From Macrolepiota albuminosa (Eukaryota > Basidiomycota > Agaricomycetes > Agaricales > Agaricaceae), in NCBI GenBank assembly GCA_027475525.1, contig JAMWFC010000046.1, positions 496,001-560,000 on the forward strand: a stretch of DNA of 64,000 bases. The letters run 5' to 3'. Under the pieces are notes generated by a model that saw only the letters and a list, made by a program, of their open reading frames with translations, was not told the origin of the DNA and did not search any database. Below, piece after piece: positions 11,040-23,500 of this stretch. The position numbers and the translations under genes are program-made. The stretch's first letter is position 1. Every line of letters begins with the position of its first letter.

Positions 11040-12488
11040 ATGGCTACTGCGACGTCTTCTTCATTATTATCTCATCATTATCCAGGTGCACATGGATACC
11101 CTCAATATGTCCATCGGCCAGCCAAATATCGTTTTGATGACCTGCCCAAGTCCAACGTGTCCGACGAGACATATACGCATACGACGAGTCAAGTCGAGGC
11201 TGATACTTGGAGACCATCTCCATCTCCACCGAAATTCTCGGAGACAGGGTCACAGCCAGACAATTATTCCTTCGAGGATAGTGTACGCTCATCGTCAGTG
11301 ATACTCGTTCGGTACATATTTACCTCATCCTAAAAAAGGTGACTAGGGTCCAATTCCCGCATAATGCGCCGAGAGAATCACTTCGCGACTCGAAATGCGT
11401 CATATCTTCGACGCCACCTGCTCGACCAACACAGCCGTTTGCAAAAAACGCCGGATCTTTTGAAGTGATGGAACGACCGCAATCGGCAAGTTCGTCTGCA
11501 AGTTCTGAAGTGTCGGAATTGGAGCCTGTGCGCCCAGGAGGCGAAGCTGCGAGAGAAGATCTCGCCAGGAGGCTTCGCGAGCGCCGTTTTAGAGACCTCA
11601 TAACGGGCGACTTTTGCTGCATGCAGTGTCAAACTTTCATTTCATCGGTAATACTCTTGTGATTTTTTTCCTGTTGCGGAAAGTTAATTCGGATTTCTCA
11701 TCATAAAGCCACGTACACAAGGCGAAGCATCAGGGACGCTACTTCATCTTTTGTGCCCGAATTGCCCAGCTGTATATTGTCGAGGATGTAAGAAGCCTGT
11801 TAGGTGCGACCGTAATTGCAATGCACGGCACAACTGCGCTGTCAAACGATGCTGCTCGGAGGTCCGCGCGGTGGCCATCTTCGAATACCTATCTGCATTT
11901 GATCAGTTCTATCTCGAATGTGCTGCAGCCTTCCATATAATCTGTGACGAGACTATCTTGGATGCTGGTCAGCGCAGCGAGTTTCTAAATTATATTCTCT
12001 CCAACGCCGACCAGAACGATGCGCGTCAATTTCTTTCGGTGTTGAAACGTACCATCAGGACCGTCTACTTTTGGCTCCTTCCTGAAGAGGACAGCAACGT
12101 CGTCGACTGTTGCGTGGGCACCATGTTGGACGTCTCATTCCTTCCAGGGGTCCTATACAAACTTTTACTTCAATCGCGCTGGCAGGGAAGACTCCGTAGT
12201 CCTCGATGGGGGAGCTTGTTCCACGCCATCGAGAAATTGATCAAGACTCTAGCACACAGGCGGGACGAGGACCTCACTAGCGTGGTGTACTCACCTCTCA
12301 GTGTGATCGACCAGTCGAGAGGTCTCGGGGCGTGGTTATGGGAAGACGACGAGACTTGTATATGGAAAAGCTCCCATATTGCTGGTCCATCCCAAACCCT
12401 TGCTGAGTGGATTTCTTTCCTAGAAGATGTTTCGCAGCAACCCGGTTTTTACGTCGATCATACATCCAGTTCATCATATTCACATTGA
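11040..12488 (+). CDS. Cysteine-rich IBR-like protein, paralogue A
   Basis: Three exons join in frame: 11040-11311, 11347-11647 and 11709-12488 (450 residues). The first intron is very short, 35 nt, so that junction is the weakest. The N-terminus is Pro/Ser/Tyr-rich and probably disordered. A zinc-binding region follows: CCMQC at the end of exon 2, then CPNCPAVYCRGC, CDRNC, RHNC and CC in exon 3. The spacing resembles the IBR (in-between-RING) domain of RBR ubiquitin ligases, but no RING1 is seen. After it comes a helical domain starting AIFEYLSAFDQFYL and containing SVLKRTIRTVYFWL. The gene is followed by a tandem paralogue at 12.9-15.0 kb with the same order of parts. A role in ubiquitin transfer is a guess; zinc binding is well supported. 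Confidence 0.7.
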
Positions 12489-12945
12489 TCCACATTCCAT
12501 TTCAACCCCAATATTCGCATTTTTCGATAGTGTTAGATTTCATCCACACCTTTTTCTTTGTAGACACACTATACCTTTTATCGTATCGGACGAATGCTGT
12601 TCTGTTCAAAAACATTCAACTAAATTTGGGCGCCTATTGAATGATTGTGATAAGATAACATATGGGTGTGGCTGTGACCATAATGGGTCCATGCTCTGTT
12701 GCCTTGTTACCAGTTTCTCGTCGTTTGTGTGCCACCGCTTCAGCCCAACGCCATGAAATACAATAAAATCAAGCACAGACAAAACAAGCATTTTTTTGTT
12801 GTCGACCTTGAAAAGAATAATAGACGCGCCCACAGGATGGATAATGTCGACATATGTAACGACGGTACATGATGAGACGAGAAAGACTTGGCCACCCTTG
12901 CTGGACGGTAGATGGCAGCTGTCGCACCGCCTCCATTTACGGTAC
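12489..12945. other. Spacer between the two IBR-like paralogues
   Basis: This holds the terminator of paralogue A and the promoter of paralogue B. It is AT-rich from 12490 to 12660. The first copy of a 77-bp duplication begins at 12862. Confidence 0.5.
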
Positions 12946-13015
12946 ATGATGAGACGAGAAAGACTTGGCCACCCTTGCTGGACGGTAGATGGCAGCTGTC
13001 GCACCGCCTCCATTT
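12862..13015. repeat. 77-bp perfect tandem duplication at the start of paralogue B
   Basis: Positions 12862-12938 equal 12939-13015. It covers the candidate start codons of the downstream gene, which makes its N-terminus ambiguous. Confidence 0.95.
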
Positions 13016-15030
13016 CGCATCGATTTGGTCCATATTATCATGAACATCCGTATCCGCCACCGTTCATCCCAGGAAGGAATCCGACACCGCCAGTGAATCA
13101 CGCTCCTTCTGGGCCACATCCACCTCCAGGCACTTCTGAATTCGACCAAGCTGCATTCGGCACAAATCCACAGCCGGAACCGCAACGGGCTCAGCAGCCG
13201 GAACCGCAACAAGCTCAGCAGCCGGAACTGCAACAGGCTCAGCAGCCGAACCGCAACAGCTCAGCAGCCGAAACCGCAACAGCTCAGCAGCCGCAACCGC
13301 AACAGGCTCAGCAGCCGCAACCGCAACAGGCTCAGCAGCCGCAACCGCAACAAGCTCAGCAGCCGAACCCGCAACAGGCTCAGCAGCCTGAGCCTGATCG
13401 TGCAAGACCTCATCGGCGGCGGGACAGACGCGTAACATTTGGTACAATTACAGAACAACCTCAGCGGACGACACAAGATGCAGGCCCGCGTCCATCCCGG
13501 AATAGTACAGAGGCACCTACCGTTACCGTTCCTCAATCTCAACCCTCATCGACAACTCTCGAGCAACAAAGAGAGCAGCTCCTTTCCTCGCTTCTACACC
13601 ACTTCCCCCCAGCGGCGTCGATATATCGACTGTTAGTAAACCTCCTAGACGACCCTCAATTGATCCAGCTGCTTATAGATAAACTAAATGGCCCACTCAC
13701 CCAACAACATTTTCTAGAGATTCAGGATGCCTTTACGATTCCCCAGGAAGAAGAGGAAGGGATCATCAGGGTATTGAACAACCCAGGCCACCCCAACGCC
13801 GCGACTTTAGTGACACAATTCGTCGAGGTGATATTGGATCGTCCATATCCAACATCAGATACGGTCCCGGCTTCGACAGATGGCGCACCCTCTTGTTTTG
13901 GTCGCCTGATTCCCTCCTGTGTACGAAATAGACTCCCATGTCTGAATCGAAGACGACGACGATCTACCCGCGCTCGTGCGAATTCTTCCGCAGCTGTAGC
14001 TCAAGCCGCGCAGCCTTCGACAGTGCATCAGGACGGAACGGGGACGTTTCCTGCTTGGAAACTTCGTGAGGGTCCATTGAGGAATCACATCGTCGAACCT
14101 TTCACTTGCACAGAGTGCGGGACGAATATACCGGCTGTAAGGAATATATATTTTTTTAAAAAAAGAAAACGCTAACGTCGTCTGAACCAGAATCGTACAA
14201 GAGGAACTGACCCACAGCTCGGCACAAATCTCCATCTCCGTTGCCCGAACCCCAGATGTCGGGCCGTCTTCTGCCGGGGATGCCACCGCGCAGTGACTGG
14301 GTGCCAGCCCAACTGTACCGCCAGACACGCGTGTGGACTCAAGAGCTGCTGCTCCGAAGTCCGTGCGATAGCCATCTTCGAGTACCTGTCTGTGTTCGAT
14401 GAGGAATATCTCACCAGAATCCGAAACTTCCATCATGGGGCTGCAAACGCTCATACACACGCCAATCGGCTCTCGTTTCTCCAACACGCCTTTAATCCAG
14501 GCAGTCGACGTGATCCACGCTTTCGTGGCTTCATTTCCGTCTTGAAGCGTACTCTGAAATATGTCTCGTTCTGGCTCAAACCTAGTATCCCGGAAAATGT
14601 CGCATGCCTTGTTGTTGCTTATATGGTGGGGATGTCGTTCCTCGCGGAAGTTATTAATGCCTTCCTGGCGCGAGGCATCGACAGCCTGGCGCATTTTCGA
14701 GCAAGAGGGTATCTCATGCACAGGATCGTGGATCTCCTGTTTGCTTGGAGCGTAGATCCCTCTGGCCCATTCTATGAGCTGATGGAAGAATCACCGTTAA
14801 TCATTGTCAGATCGCCTGGCACAAGGTCCCTGATGTGGGATCCAGAGCTTGTGTTCGAGCGTCATTTTGCCCCCCGCGGAACCCCGGGAATTTTAGACAA
14901 CATGCGTAATTTATGGACCAGGATTGAAAATGAAGTTGGCGCAGAAAGATTGCGCGATGCAGCAAATGAATTCGACCCGAGATTATACGACCGTGGACAC
15001 GGTTTGTCTCTTATCCGGCGGGGACCTTAG
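12946..15030 (+). CDS. Cysteine-rich IBR-like protein, paralogue B, with Gln/Pro repeat
   Basis: Exon 1 ends at 14136 and a GT-AG intron with a CTAAC branch site spans 14137-14190. Exon 2 runs 14191-15030. The start is placed at an ATG at 12946, inside the second copy of a 77-bp duplication, and is uncertain. The N-terminal part is Pro-rich with a Q-Q-A-Q-Q-P repeat (13175-13400). The zinc region reads FTCTECG before the intron, then CPNPRCRAVFCRGC, C-x3-C, RHAC and CC. The helical domain AIFEYLSVFDEEYL and SVLKRTLKYVSFWL align with paralogue A throughout. The two genes sit head to tail and clearly arose by tandem duplication, with the repeat-rich region much longer in B. Confidence 0.7.
13175..13400 (+). 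repeat. Coding minisatellite, about 24-bp units (QQAQQPxP)
   Basis: About nine imperfect repeats of a unit encoding Gln-Gln-Ala-Gln-Gln-Pro-x-Pro lie in frame in exon 1 of paralogue B. Two units differ by small in-frame changes. Paralogue A lacks it. Confidence 0.85.
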
Positions 15031-15133
15031 CAACGACTAATAATTTCTTACGATACATAATGTTATATTACCGACTTAATGAAATGGAACAGAGACGCGT
15101 TATTTGTCTCTGTTGAATCTGCTCTAAACCACC

Positions 15134-16067
15134 ATGTCGGACCAAAATTTAGCGACTGAGCAGTTATTAGAGCTACTAGTACAACTCAAGGTCCTTCGTG
15201 TCTCCTCTTGGTGATTTTCATATTTAAAGTGTTCTAGAAAACTACTCCAGATGCAGCTCGCACGATTCTCAATGGGCAGCCTCAGATCGCCTATGCACTC
15301 ATGACTCTTCTCGTCAAACTGAATGCAGTCAACTTTGAGGTCTTCCAAGCAAGTTCCATCAGATCGCCTATGCACTCATGACTCTTCTCGTCAAACTGAA
15401 TGCAGTCAACTTTGAGGTCTTCCAAGCAAGTTCCAGCGTTATAATGCTTAACTATGCTAAGACTCGTCATAGAAAACACTGCAGAGTTTGGATCAAATTC
15501 CAGACAAGGCACCACCACTCAATACCCGCACCAATACCACGGCCTGGCATCCCTTCAAACCCACAGCCCACTGCATCAGTAACACCTGTCCAGCACTTCC
15601 ACCACACATGCAACCACAGGCCCAGCACTATCGTACCGCCACACCGCCATACCCGTACCAGAATGGCCACACCCCACCGCCCCAGATCCACCAGCAGCAA
15701 CCATACAGCCAACCGGCCTACCAGCAGCCAGGCTATGGATACAGCCAGCCTCAGCCCATGTACGCGTATTCCGGGTACAACACCCCACCCACTGCTCCGA
15801 CGCGGCTCCCGGATACCCTGGCTTCTATCCCCGAAGAGCAGAAGGTATGTATCAATAATTTGATATAAGAGCAGTGATCGCTGACTTATTTCATAGGCGC
15901 TGATCATGCGTGTCATTACAATGACTCCAGAACAGCTGAATGCTTTGCCCCCCCAAGAGCGTCAAACATACATTCAATTGGTACGTACATACTTTTAATA
16001 CCAAGGGTTTTCCGTTCATCTTCTCATTTCTTGCAACCAGCGCAACACACTTGGCATTCCGACATAA
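15134..16067 (+). CDS. CSTF2/Rna15-like mRNA 3'-end processing protein without RRM
   Basis: Exons are 15134-15190, from 15238, from 15485 to 15844, 15897-15980 and 16041-16067. The N-terminal 60 residues form the CSTF2 hinge (ILNGQPQIAYALMTLLVKLNAV). A Pro/Gln/Tyr-rich linker follows, then the CSTF2 C-terminal domain (MTPEQLNALPPQERQTYIQL), which in this family contacts other cleavage factors. The usual N-terminal RRM is absent: the first exon opens with MSDQNLATEQLLELL. The second intron begins GCAAGT and is a GC-AG intron. The hinge exon is partly doubled by a 77-bp duplication; with one copy removed everything reads in one frame, about 205 residues. It probably acts in nuclear pre-mRNA cleavage and polyadenylation. 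Confidence 0.8.
15282..15435. repeat. 77-bp perfect tandem duplication in the hinge exon
   Basis: Positions 15282-15358 equal 15359-15435. It repeats codons of the CSTF2 hinge and shifts the frame. Confidence 0.95.
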
Positions 16068-16459
16068 CCTCGCTTCTCAGAAACGAACACCACGTTCCCC
16101 TATAGTTGTTCTGGTCAATGTGTTTGGCGAGGGAGCCACATAGAAACCAGATACCGCCATTTCACCACCCTTTGAACGGGCCAAGGTAGCAATGGTATTT
16201 ACCGAAATGAGCACTTGTCAGCATGAAATCTCGACTGTCGCGTAGATTCGACATCCCATTAACTATAGGAATTCTGCTCTTCGCTCTCATTTTTATCACA
16301 CATCCTCATCGTACGTGTCAATCATTGGAGGTATCCTATGCACCGTCTAGTCGCGATAAAAGAATGATTAAAAAACTATGAATTATACAGTAACAGGTTT
16401 TTTGTCTTTTTGAGCTGTCACCACCGTCAGCCAGTATTTTGAACATTCACAACATTCAA

Positions 16460-19400
16460 TCACTCACTCATGGTGATCCGGTCACCCAAGGACAATGCGA
16501 TACCTTGTGTCTTGCTGCGTATGCGTACATGGCCTGTGATACCACCCGCTTCTGTCCGCTCGATACTAAGATTCGCCAAAGCGTCCTCACCTGTATCGGA
16601 GATTCCGTAATTAGCCAACAGAACAGAGGGTTCATGCAAAGCTGGACTGACCGAAAAGACTGCGCGCATACATGTTGGCAGACAAGAAGTCACAGTCGCC
16701 CGAGGTAGCACCTTCAGGTGTGAGACACGACATGTTGGTAGTCCGCATGACATGTTTGAGATATTCCCGCGGATCCCTGCCGAGTAATCCTCAGTAAGAT
16801 GACGTGGAAGATTGGCTCGAGAACATACGACATGGTGCTTGAAACGTTGACGCGGTTTTCCCACTCGAACTCCGTCCACATGCTCCGGAACTACAAAGTA
16901 AAGTAAGGAAGACTAAAATAGTAGGCTTGATCGTCAAGATATACCTGGGCTTCGTTACAGTATGCAGGCTTGATGTAATCCATAATATCGATATGAATAT
17001 CGTTCAGAATGACACAAGCCTCGGACAAGTTCGGGCCTTCCCAAAGGATGCTTCCAAAGATGACGCCAGTCTCGGTAGACGAGACCTTGACTGTCGCCTT
17101 GATACTCTGGAATCCGTGGGGCGCAATGGTGAAGACAGACGGCCGCTCGACAATCTTAAGGTCACCGAGCGTTGCGAAGTCGAGGCACAAGTTCTGCAGA
17201 GTGTTGGCAGTTTGGTTGACTAGGAGAACGTCTACCAAAACGAGATTAGCGAAAGACGCCATGGTAAGTAACATGAGCAACGTACCAAGAAGGATGTCGA
17301 AACCGTGCATCTTAACGTATGCCTCGGCATAAATAGGATCCGAAAATCCTTAGGATCGTCGGCAAACATTGAAAAAAACTTCAGGTATATACGGCCTACC
17401 GGTAAGCTGAGAAATACGGCTGAGATTCGACATGAAATCTTCTTGCTGTTCTCCTGCGCCAGTTGCACGTCCAAGATCTTCGTCGTACTATTGAGAGACG
17501 TGATGTTATCTGGGAACATAAGATGCTCAGATAACCTACGTCGATGGCGTCATCCGCTGTCTTCTTTGTGAATTGGCGGAAAGACAAGAGGTCATCAACT
17601 TGCACAATAGTAGCCTTCGTTGCTTCAGATGCCTTCTTGTCAGCAGCAAGTTTCTATCGTCACATCATCACATCACCAAAGATCAGCGAGACGAATAATT
17701 GAAACAAAAAAGAAACCAACCTCTTGAGCGCCCAGCATCTTTGAGTAAGCAGCTTGCGTGTCCTTCAAGAAGACTTCATGAACAGCAGGCTGTGACTCAA
17801 GCTCACTGAGAGTCTGGATGCAGTTCATGATACGCTCGTTGGAATCCTCATCGATGTGCACGGTTACGAATTTAGATTGGCCAACTCGAATGATCGATGT
17901 CATAATAAGCATAGACTGGAGAAGGTGAATAAACAGGGATTTTCAGTTAAATAGACGCGTACCTCAGCCCGGAGAACGTTGATCGCAGCAACGTCCGTCG
18001 ACTTCTCTGAGGACCGAAGAACAAGCTTCGTGAGAGCGGCAGCCAGTACTGAACCTGTGAAAAAATCTCCACCAAGTAACAGCGTTCTCAACGGCGGTTT
18101 CGACGCAGCTTTTACCGCCTCCAGCCGAGCAGTCGTCGTACTCGAGTAAGCCGTCTCTGTCGCGTATGTTCCGTCTGCCAATACACGCGGGCGGGATGTC
18201 GCCGCTTTCTCCTTTTCCTTATCTTTTTCCTCGCCCTCCTCATCCGCACCGTTCTCATTCGACGCAGCGTCAAGCAATCGTTGCTCGGATGCAAGGATCG
18301 GTATCTCACCAATCACTTTACGAATCTCACGCATCGTGCTTTGGATGTCAATAGTCGTTTCAACATACTCGCCGAGAATCCACAGGACACCACGAAAGAC
18401 TTTGCCGGACTTGATCTCGGACAAGGTGGATATAAGTTTCTCGGTGATGGTGGCACGGAGATGCGGGAATTTCTCAACGACCTCTCTGTATTTTTCACTC
18501 AACCAGGGTCCGTTCATATGGAAGAAGAGCTCTTACCGGACGAAAGAAACCACATCAAGCGCTGAGGGGTTGTTGGAATCACCCAAGAATTCCATCAAAG
18601 CGTGGACGACATTAGCCGCGACTTCAGAGAACTTAACGGCGGTGACGTGAATAGATTGAATCAACAGTTGTCGGTACTCAGGGGCCTACAGAACCTGCTT
18701 GAATCGTGTTCTTCCAGAGATGCTTGGCACATACCTTCTCAAAGTCGGCTTCCTGTGTCTTTAGTAGCTGTTTCTTGAGGAATAGTACAACTTCTTCCAC
18801 GTTTCTGCTCGACGTCATGCTCAGTATGATTGACATCGCCTTCCGACGGACTTCCATGTCTGCGCTGTGACTGGTTCAGTGATAACCGGAAAATGGCGCG
18901 AAGAGAGTTACCTTGACAGAATTTGGAGAATATCCTCAATCAGGCTATCCAGTATATGACCATGTTTCGACTGGAGGCTTTCAAGGCGGTCCAGAACAAT
19001 CAACTTCACATTGTTGTCTGATTCCTTAATCACCAAGTTTATAAAGCAGGAAGCGGAAGCTGAAGGATAATTAGTCCCACTTCCATAGGATGGATCTGCT
19101 TCAAACCTTTGATGGCGGCAGGGTTTTGGGTAAGTGTGGTTAATGTTGTTGCCGCTTCATACTTCACAGCGTGGGAAGAGGTTTCTAGGAGCTCGAAGAT
19201 GCATCGAATGTATCGGGACTATAAGACATTTACTATGAGCTCTGATGATATTGAACGTCACGTACCTTATGAGCTGAATCACTCTTGCAATCCAATCGAA
19301 TGACTTCTATTAGGCTCATTTGCAGTGATTCGTCTAGGGAAGATATCGTATCGTAGATGCTGAGGATATATTCCACAGCTTTCGGCATTGCGCATTGGGC

Positions 19401-20156
19401 AAGGAAGACAAACGCGTTGCGTTTGCACGTTGAGTCGGTTTCAGCCACAAGGAACGTATGCATAAGTTCAGGGGCATCAGGAATAAGATGTTCAAACTCG
19501 CGGTAGATGGAGAATATGGCGAATACAGCGTTTTTACGGACGTATGAATGTCGGTGCTCGAGACATGACCGACACGTCGGAATTAGAGGTTCGAGAAGTT
19601 CGGCGTCCTTGGATATTTTCTGGAGAAATCGCAGCGTAGCACCACGGATATATTCATTGGGATGTTGCTATGAATTACGGATCATTAGAATGACTCCGAA
19701 ATATGAAATGAAGACTGACTAGGTCGTTGCGGATAGCATTACTAAATAACTCAGTCAACTCATTTAGCACCGACGGGCAAATGTAGCACTCACACGACAA
19801 GAATCATCTCCTGCTTTAATATCCCATTGTCGTCGTACTTGGGGCACACTTCCCAATAGAAATGTAGCAACTTCTTGAGTTGTTTATTACGCGAAGGTAA
19901 AACGTATTGTATGATCGGCATCATCAGCGTGGGCTGTTCATCGCACCATGCAGCCATGAGCATATTACACGCAAATCTACCATAACTGGCCTACCTGAGG
20001 GTTCCCATTGATCGTAGAGATGATGATTTTGCGCAACGTGTCCAACTTGACTTCGTCAGAGCCTTTCTCCAACCCAGAGCGTAGCTCGGCAGTCGGCGGA
20101 TACTCCGCACTGGACTCTAATACGACAGTGTAGCAAGACGAATCCGGCGAGGCCAT
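16460..20156 (-). CDS. SEC26: Coatomer subunit beta (COPI vesicle coat)
   Basis: The ATG is at 20154-20156 and the TGA at 16460-16462. About ten or more exons cover the whole protein. Recognisable parts are the start ([20 protein letters not shown]), the adaptin-like repeat region ([20 protein letters not shown] near 19.4 kb), [15 protein letters not shown] near 18.4 kb, [16 protein letters not shown] near 17.9 kb, and the C-terminal appendage ([73 protein letters not shown]). An intron at about 16770-16820 joins TMS to [10 protein letters not shown] without a frameshift. The product is a core subunit of the COPI coat on Golgi membranes, needed for Golgi-to-ER transport. It looks intact. Confidence 0.92.
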
Positions 20157-20593
20157 CGTGGATAACGACGAACACGCAAGGTCGATATTAACGTGGAAGG
20201 AGGGATTAAGTGGTCGTGGGAATATTTGTCGCGTCCCATTTTCAAAACAATTATTTTGTAATTAATTAAAGAATACAAATACAACTCCAGAGTAAACCTC
20301 GAGACAGTCATCTGAGGCAATGGGAGATATTGTATCCCGAGATGATTTGGCGGCAGACTTGTTGATTCGATGAGGGTGGCTTCAAAGTATGGCTGCAGAA
20401 AGCGTTGAAATTAGCACAACGAGATGTGTAGCTTGAGCAACAAATGAATCGTGTGTTTCGAGGAACTGACTATTAATGGTTCCAGGCTTAACAATTGAGC
20501 TTTCTGAAGTGTACCAATGAGTTATTCATCCATAAGCTCAGGAATAAAGAAGAAGCGGTATATCAGATAAACTAGGGCAATACAAATTGTGCA

Positions 20594-23500
20594 TTATGAA
20601 GATGGAAACTTTTCGATCGGGTTGATGATCATACCAGGCTGCGCCACAAATGAGTCAACAAAGGTCGATGTGAAAATCTTCAGACTTACCTTCTTGACAA
20701 CCCGAGGCATTGTTGCCTTCTGGAAGGCGACCCTAGTATTCCATTCGGTTCCTAATGGTCGCTCCATGGCCTTCTCAAATTGGGCTTTGCTCGTGTAGGG
20801 ATACGGTAGGTCCTTGACAAGGTATTTCGCGGCCTTCTTATCCCGCTTTTCCGATATGATTACGTGTGCTTTTCCGTAGTCCGCTCGACTAGTAGGATCA
20901 ATACCTGCTACTTTTTTTATCCGTTGTGGTTTGGGAGGCGCTGGGCGTATGCCTGTACCGCCCCATGAACCCTGTCCAAGATAAGCTTGGCATAAGGTAG
21001 CGAGAATACAGAGAATACTCACCCAGCCAGGTATCGTCGTGTCAATCTCTCGTGGCGCATCTGCGGCAATTTCCCGCTTCTTGACCTCTTGAAATTCCTG
21101 GTTATAACTGATGTTAGGACGTTGCTCCATGATCAAACCACGGATCGTACGTACATGAACGACGTTGTCACCAGCAAACGCAAGTGCGACCAGATCCCGT
21201 TGCTCAAAAGCTTGGGGAAGTTTCGCCTTCGACTTCCCTTTAAGCTCCAAGGCTTTCTCTTGGGCCTCGGTCTCACTGTTAGTATCGTCATCATCGTTCA
21301 TATCCTCATGAGCGACAGCCAAAGAAGCCCGGGAAAGTTTACCCTTTGATGACCCCGCTAGCGACCTTTTCGGGCCTGGTGTAGCGCTGGTCTGAGATGC
21401 ATCGGATGTGGATTTGCCATTCAGAGTCAGGACATTGTCCATTGATATTTCCACCACGGCATCGTCAACAGCTTTTTCTTTCTCTTCACCCCTCTTCCGC
21501 GCCAACTTTTTCAGCTTGTTCTTCGATTTGATCATGGCGGTACTATCTTTGCTCACGACCACTTCGTTGTTCTTTTTTGGGGCCTTGACAGCTACAGATT
21601 CTGAATCGCGAGAGGCAAGCCAAGGATTAGCGTTGGACGTTGTTGGTAGAGGGACATTGGGACGCTGAAACTCTACTGGCGACTGGGGAGGGGAGACGAG
21701 ATCGGTGGATTTGAGAGTGACACTAGATGTGTCCGATGCTAGCGAACCTACAGGATGACTTGATAATGACAGACGTTTGTTTGTCTAGAGTTATCCGTTA
21801 GTCTCAACGCAAATTATGCAAGTAAAAAATCGGTACCGTTGTACCGGGGTGATAGGACATCCGTCCACCGGTCCTTTGGGCAACGACACCACTCGCGGGA
21901 TCGATCTCAGGTGTATCGTCAATATCACTGCCATCGACATCGCCTAACTGGCCTCCCATCTCCTTGATGAAGTCATCGGCCATTTTATCTGCAGCCTGCT
22001 GTTGTCGTGCCATCGCGTCCTTCATAAACTTCATTTCAAAGATACTCTTGCCTTTGTTTTTTCCGCCGCCCCCAGTCTGCAAACCACTGTCCCCTTTCTC
22101 CAGGCGTTGTAGCTCGTCAAAAGCACTTTGCTGTATCCGCTCAATGTCTCCTTCGTCTCCAGAACCTTCATCCTCGTCACCCTCGTCACTGTCATCATCA
22201 CTTCCTACTCCTCTGATTTTTCTTCTCAGCTTCTCGCCTCGCACTAGCATCTCTTCAATCTCCTGTCTGCCCTCTTCGCCATCTCTAGACCGCATCTTCT
22301 TGGCCCACTTCCCAGTATGTTTATGCCGAAGCGTCGCCCTCTCCTTCGCCCTTTCTATCTCCCTCTTCATCCTATCCTCCTCATCCTCGCTTCCATCTTC
22401 ATCCTTCAAATTACCGCCCAACTTCTCCCTTTGCTTCCGTTTAATCTTCCTATATGTCTTGCTTTTGATTTTATTGATTCGCCGTGCCTTCACCTCAGCT
22501 CGGAACATTAGTTCTCGCATTTTCCTCAACTCTGCCCGCCGTTGCTCGACCTCTTCAACGGAAACCTTATTCATTTTAAGCATGTTCTCCTCCGTTTTTT
22601 GGAGGTCTTCTTCCCGCAGCTTGGCGGATTTGAGGAGCGCATCAACCGAACTTTCTAGAGGCGTACTGGGCTGACGAGATATCAATGATGTATATATATC
22701 CTTTCATAAAACATCACAATATAACTCACTTTAAACTTTGCTGCCAGCGTAAGATTAGAAACCCGAGCCGCATTTGGTGCTTGTAAAGGAAAACTCAAAT
22801 GCTCAGTCTGTTGATTATACGATAAGTTCAGGGCGGTAAGTGAAAGAACAGAGCTGCACCTCTCGAAGCCTTTTCATGGTGTCAGACCACTTATTTATCT
22901 CCTCCTTTGTTTGCTCGTAGGCAGCTTCACGATCAATCCTCTCCTGAGCCCTCTGAGGTAGAGGCGCAGACAGAGTTTTCACTTTTGAAGACGTCGATGC
23001 CAGGGCTTTCGTCGATTGTCTCAACGATTGAAGCGTCGATGATTGTGAAGCCAGCGGAGCAAGCAGATCTTCAAGGCTGAGTTTCGCGCCTGTAAAGGGA
23101 GGAATAACTACTGTTTTCCCAGATAGCTGCAGAGTTACATACCAGAATTATGAACACGGAACTCATCTTCAACACCTGCCTCCGTTAGTTCCTTGAGAAC
23201 GACTCTGCGCTGCTTTCGCGTTGGTTCGGTGGCTGCTGAGGTATCATCATCAGAGACCTTGCGCTTCTTTGTCGTCGTATCAAGGGTAGAGATGAAATTT
23301 TGCAGGGAGTCAAGAGCACCCGGCTCCACATCCTCAATATCAGGTGTAAATGCACGTTTCTCCTCTTCAGAAAGATCCCCTTCAGATTCATCTTCCTCAA
23401 TCTCTTCGGTTTTGTCTTCTTCCTCTCTTTCACTGGGTGCATGCCCCTCGTCCTCGTCGTCGTTCCCGTCCTCGTCGCTCGGCTGGCTTTCCATTATCCG

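Noticed and set aside
12937..13542. Minus-strand frames at 12937-13542 rich in Leu and Arg
   Set aside because: They are antisense shadows of the Gln/Pro repeat of IBR-like paralogue B.
16720..16870. Apparent frameshift in the beta-COP C-terminus
   Set aside because: An intron of about 52 nt (GTATGTTC...GGCAG) joins TMS to [10 protein letters not shown] in frame, so no lesion is needed.
21964..22674. Plus-strand Ser/Leu-rich frame inside UTP14
   Set aside because: It is antisense to the Lys/Glu/Arg-rich UTP14 coding sequence and has no independent support.
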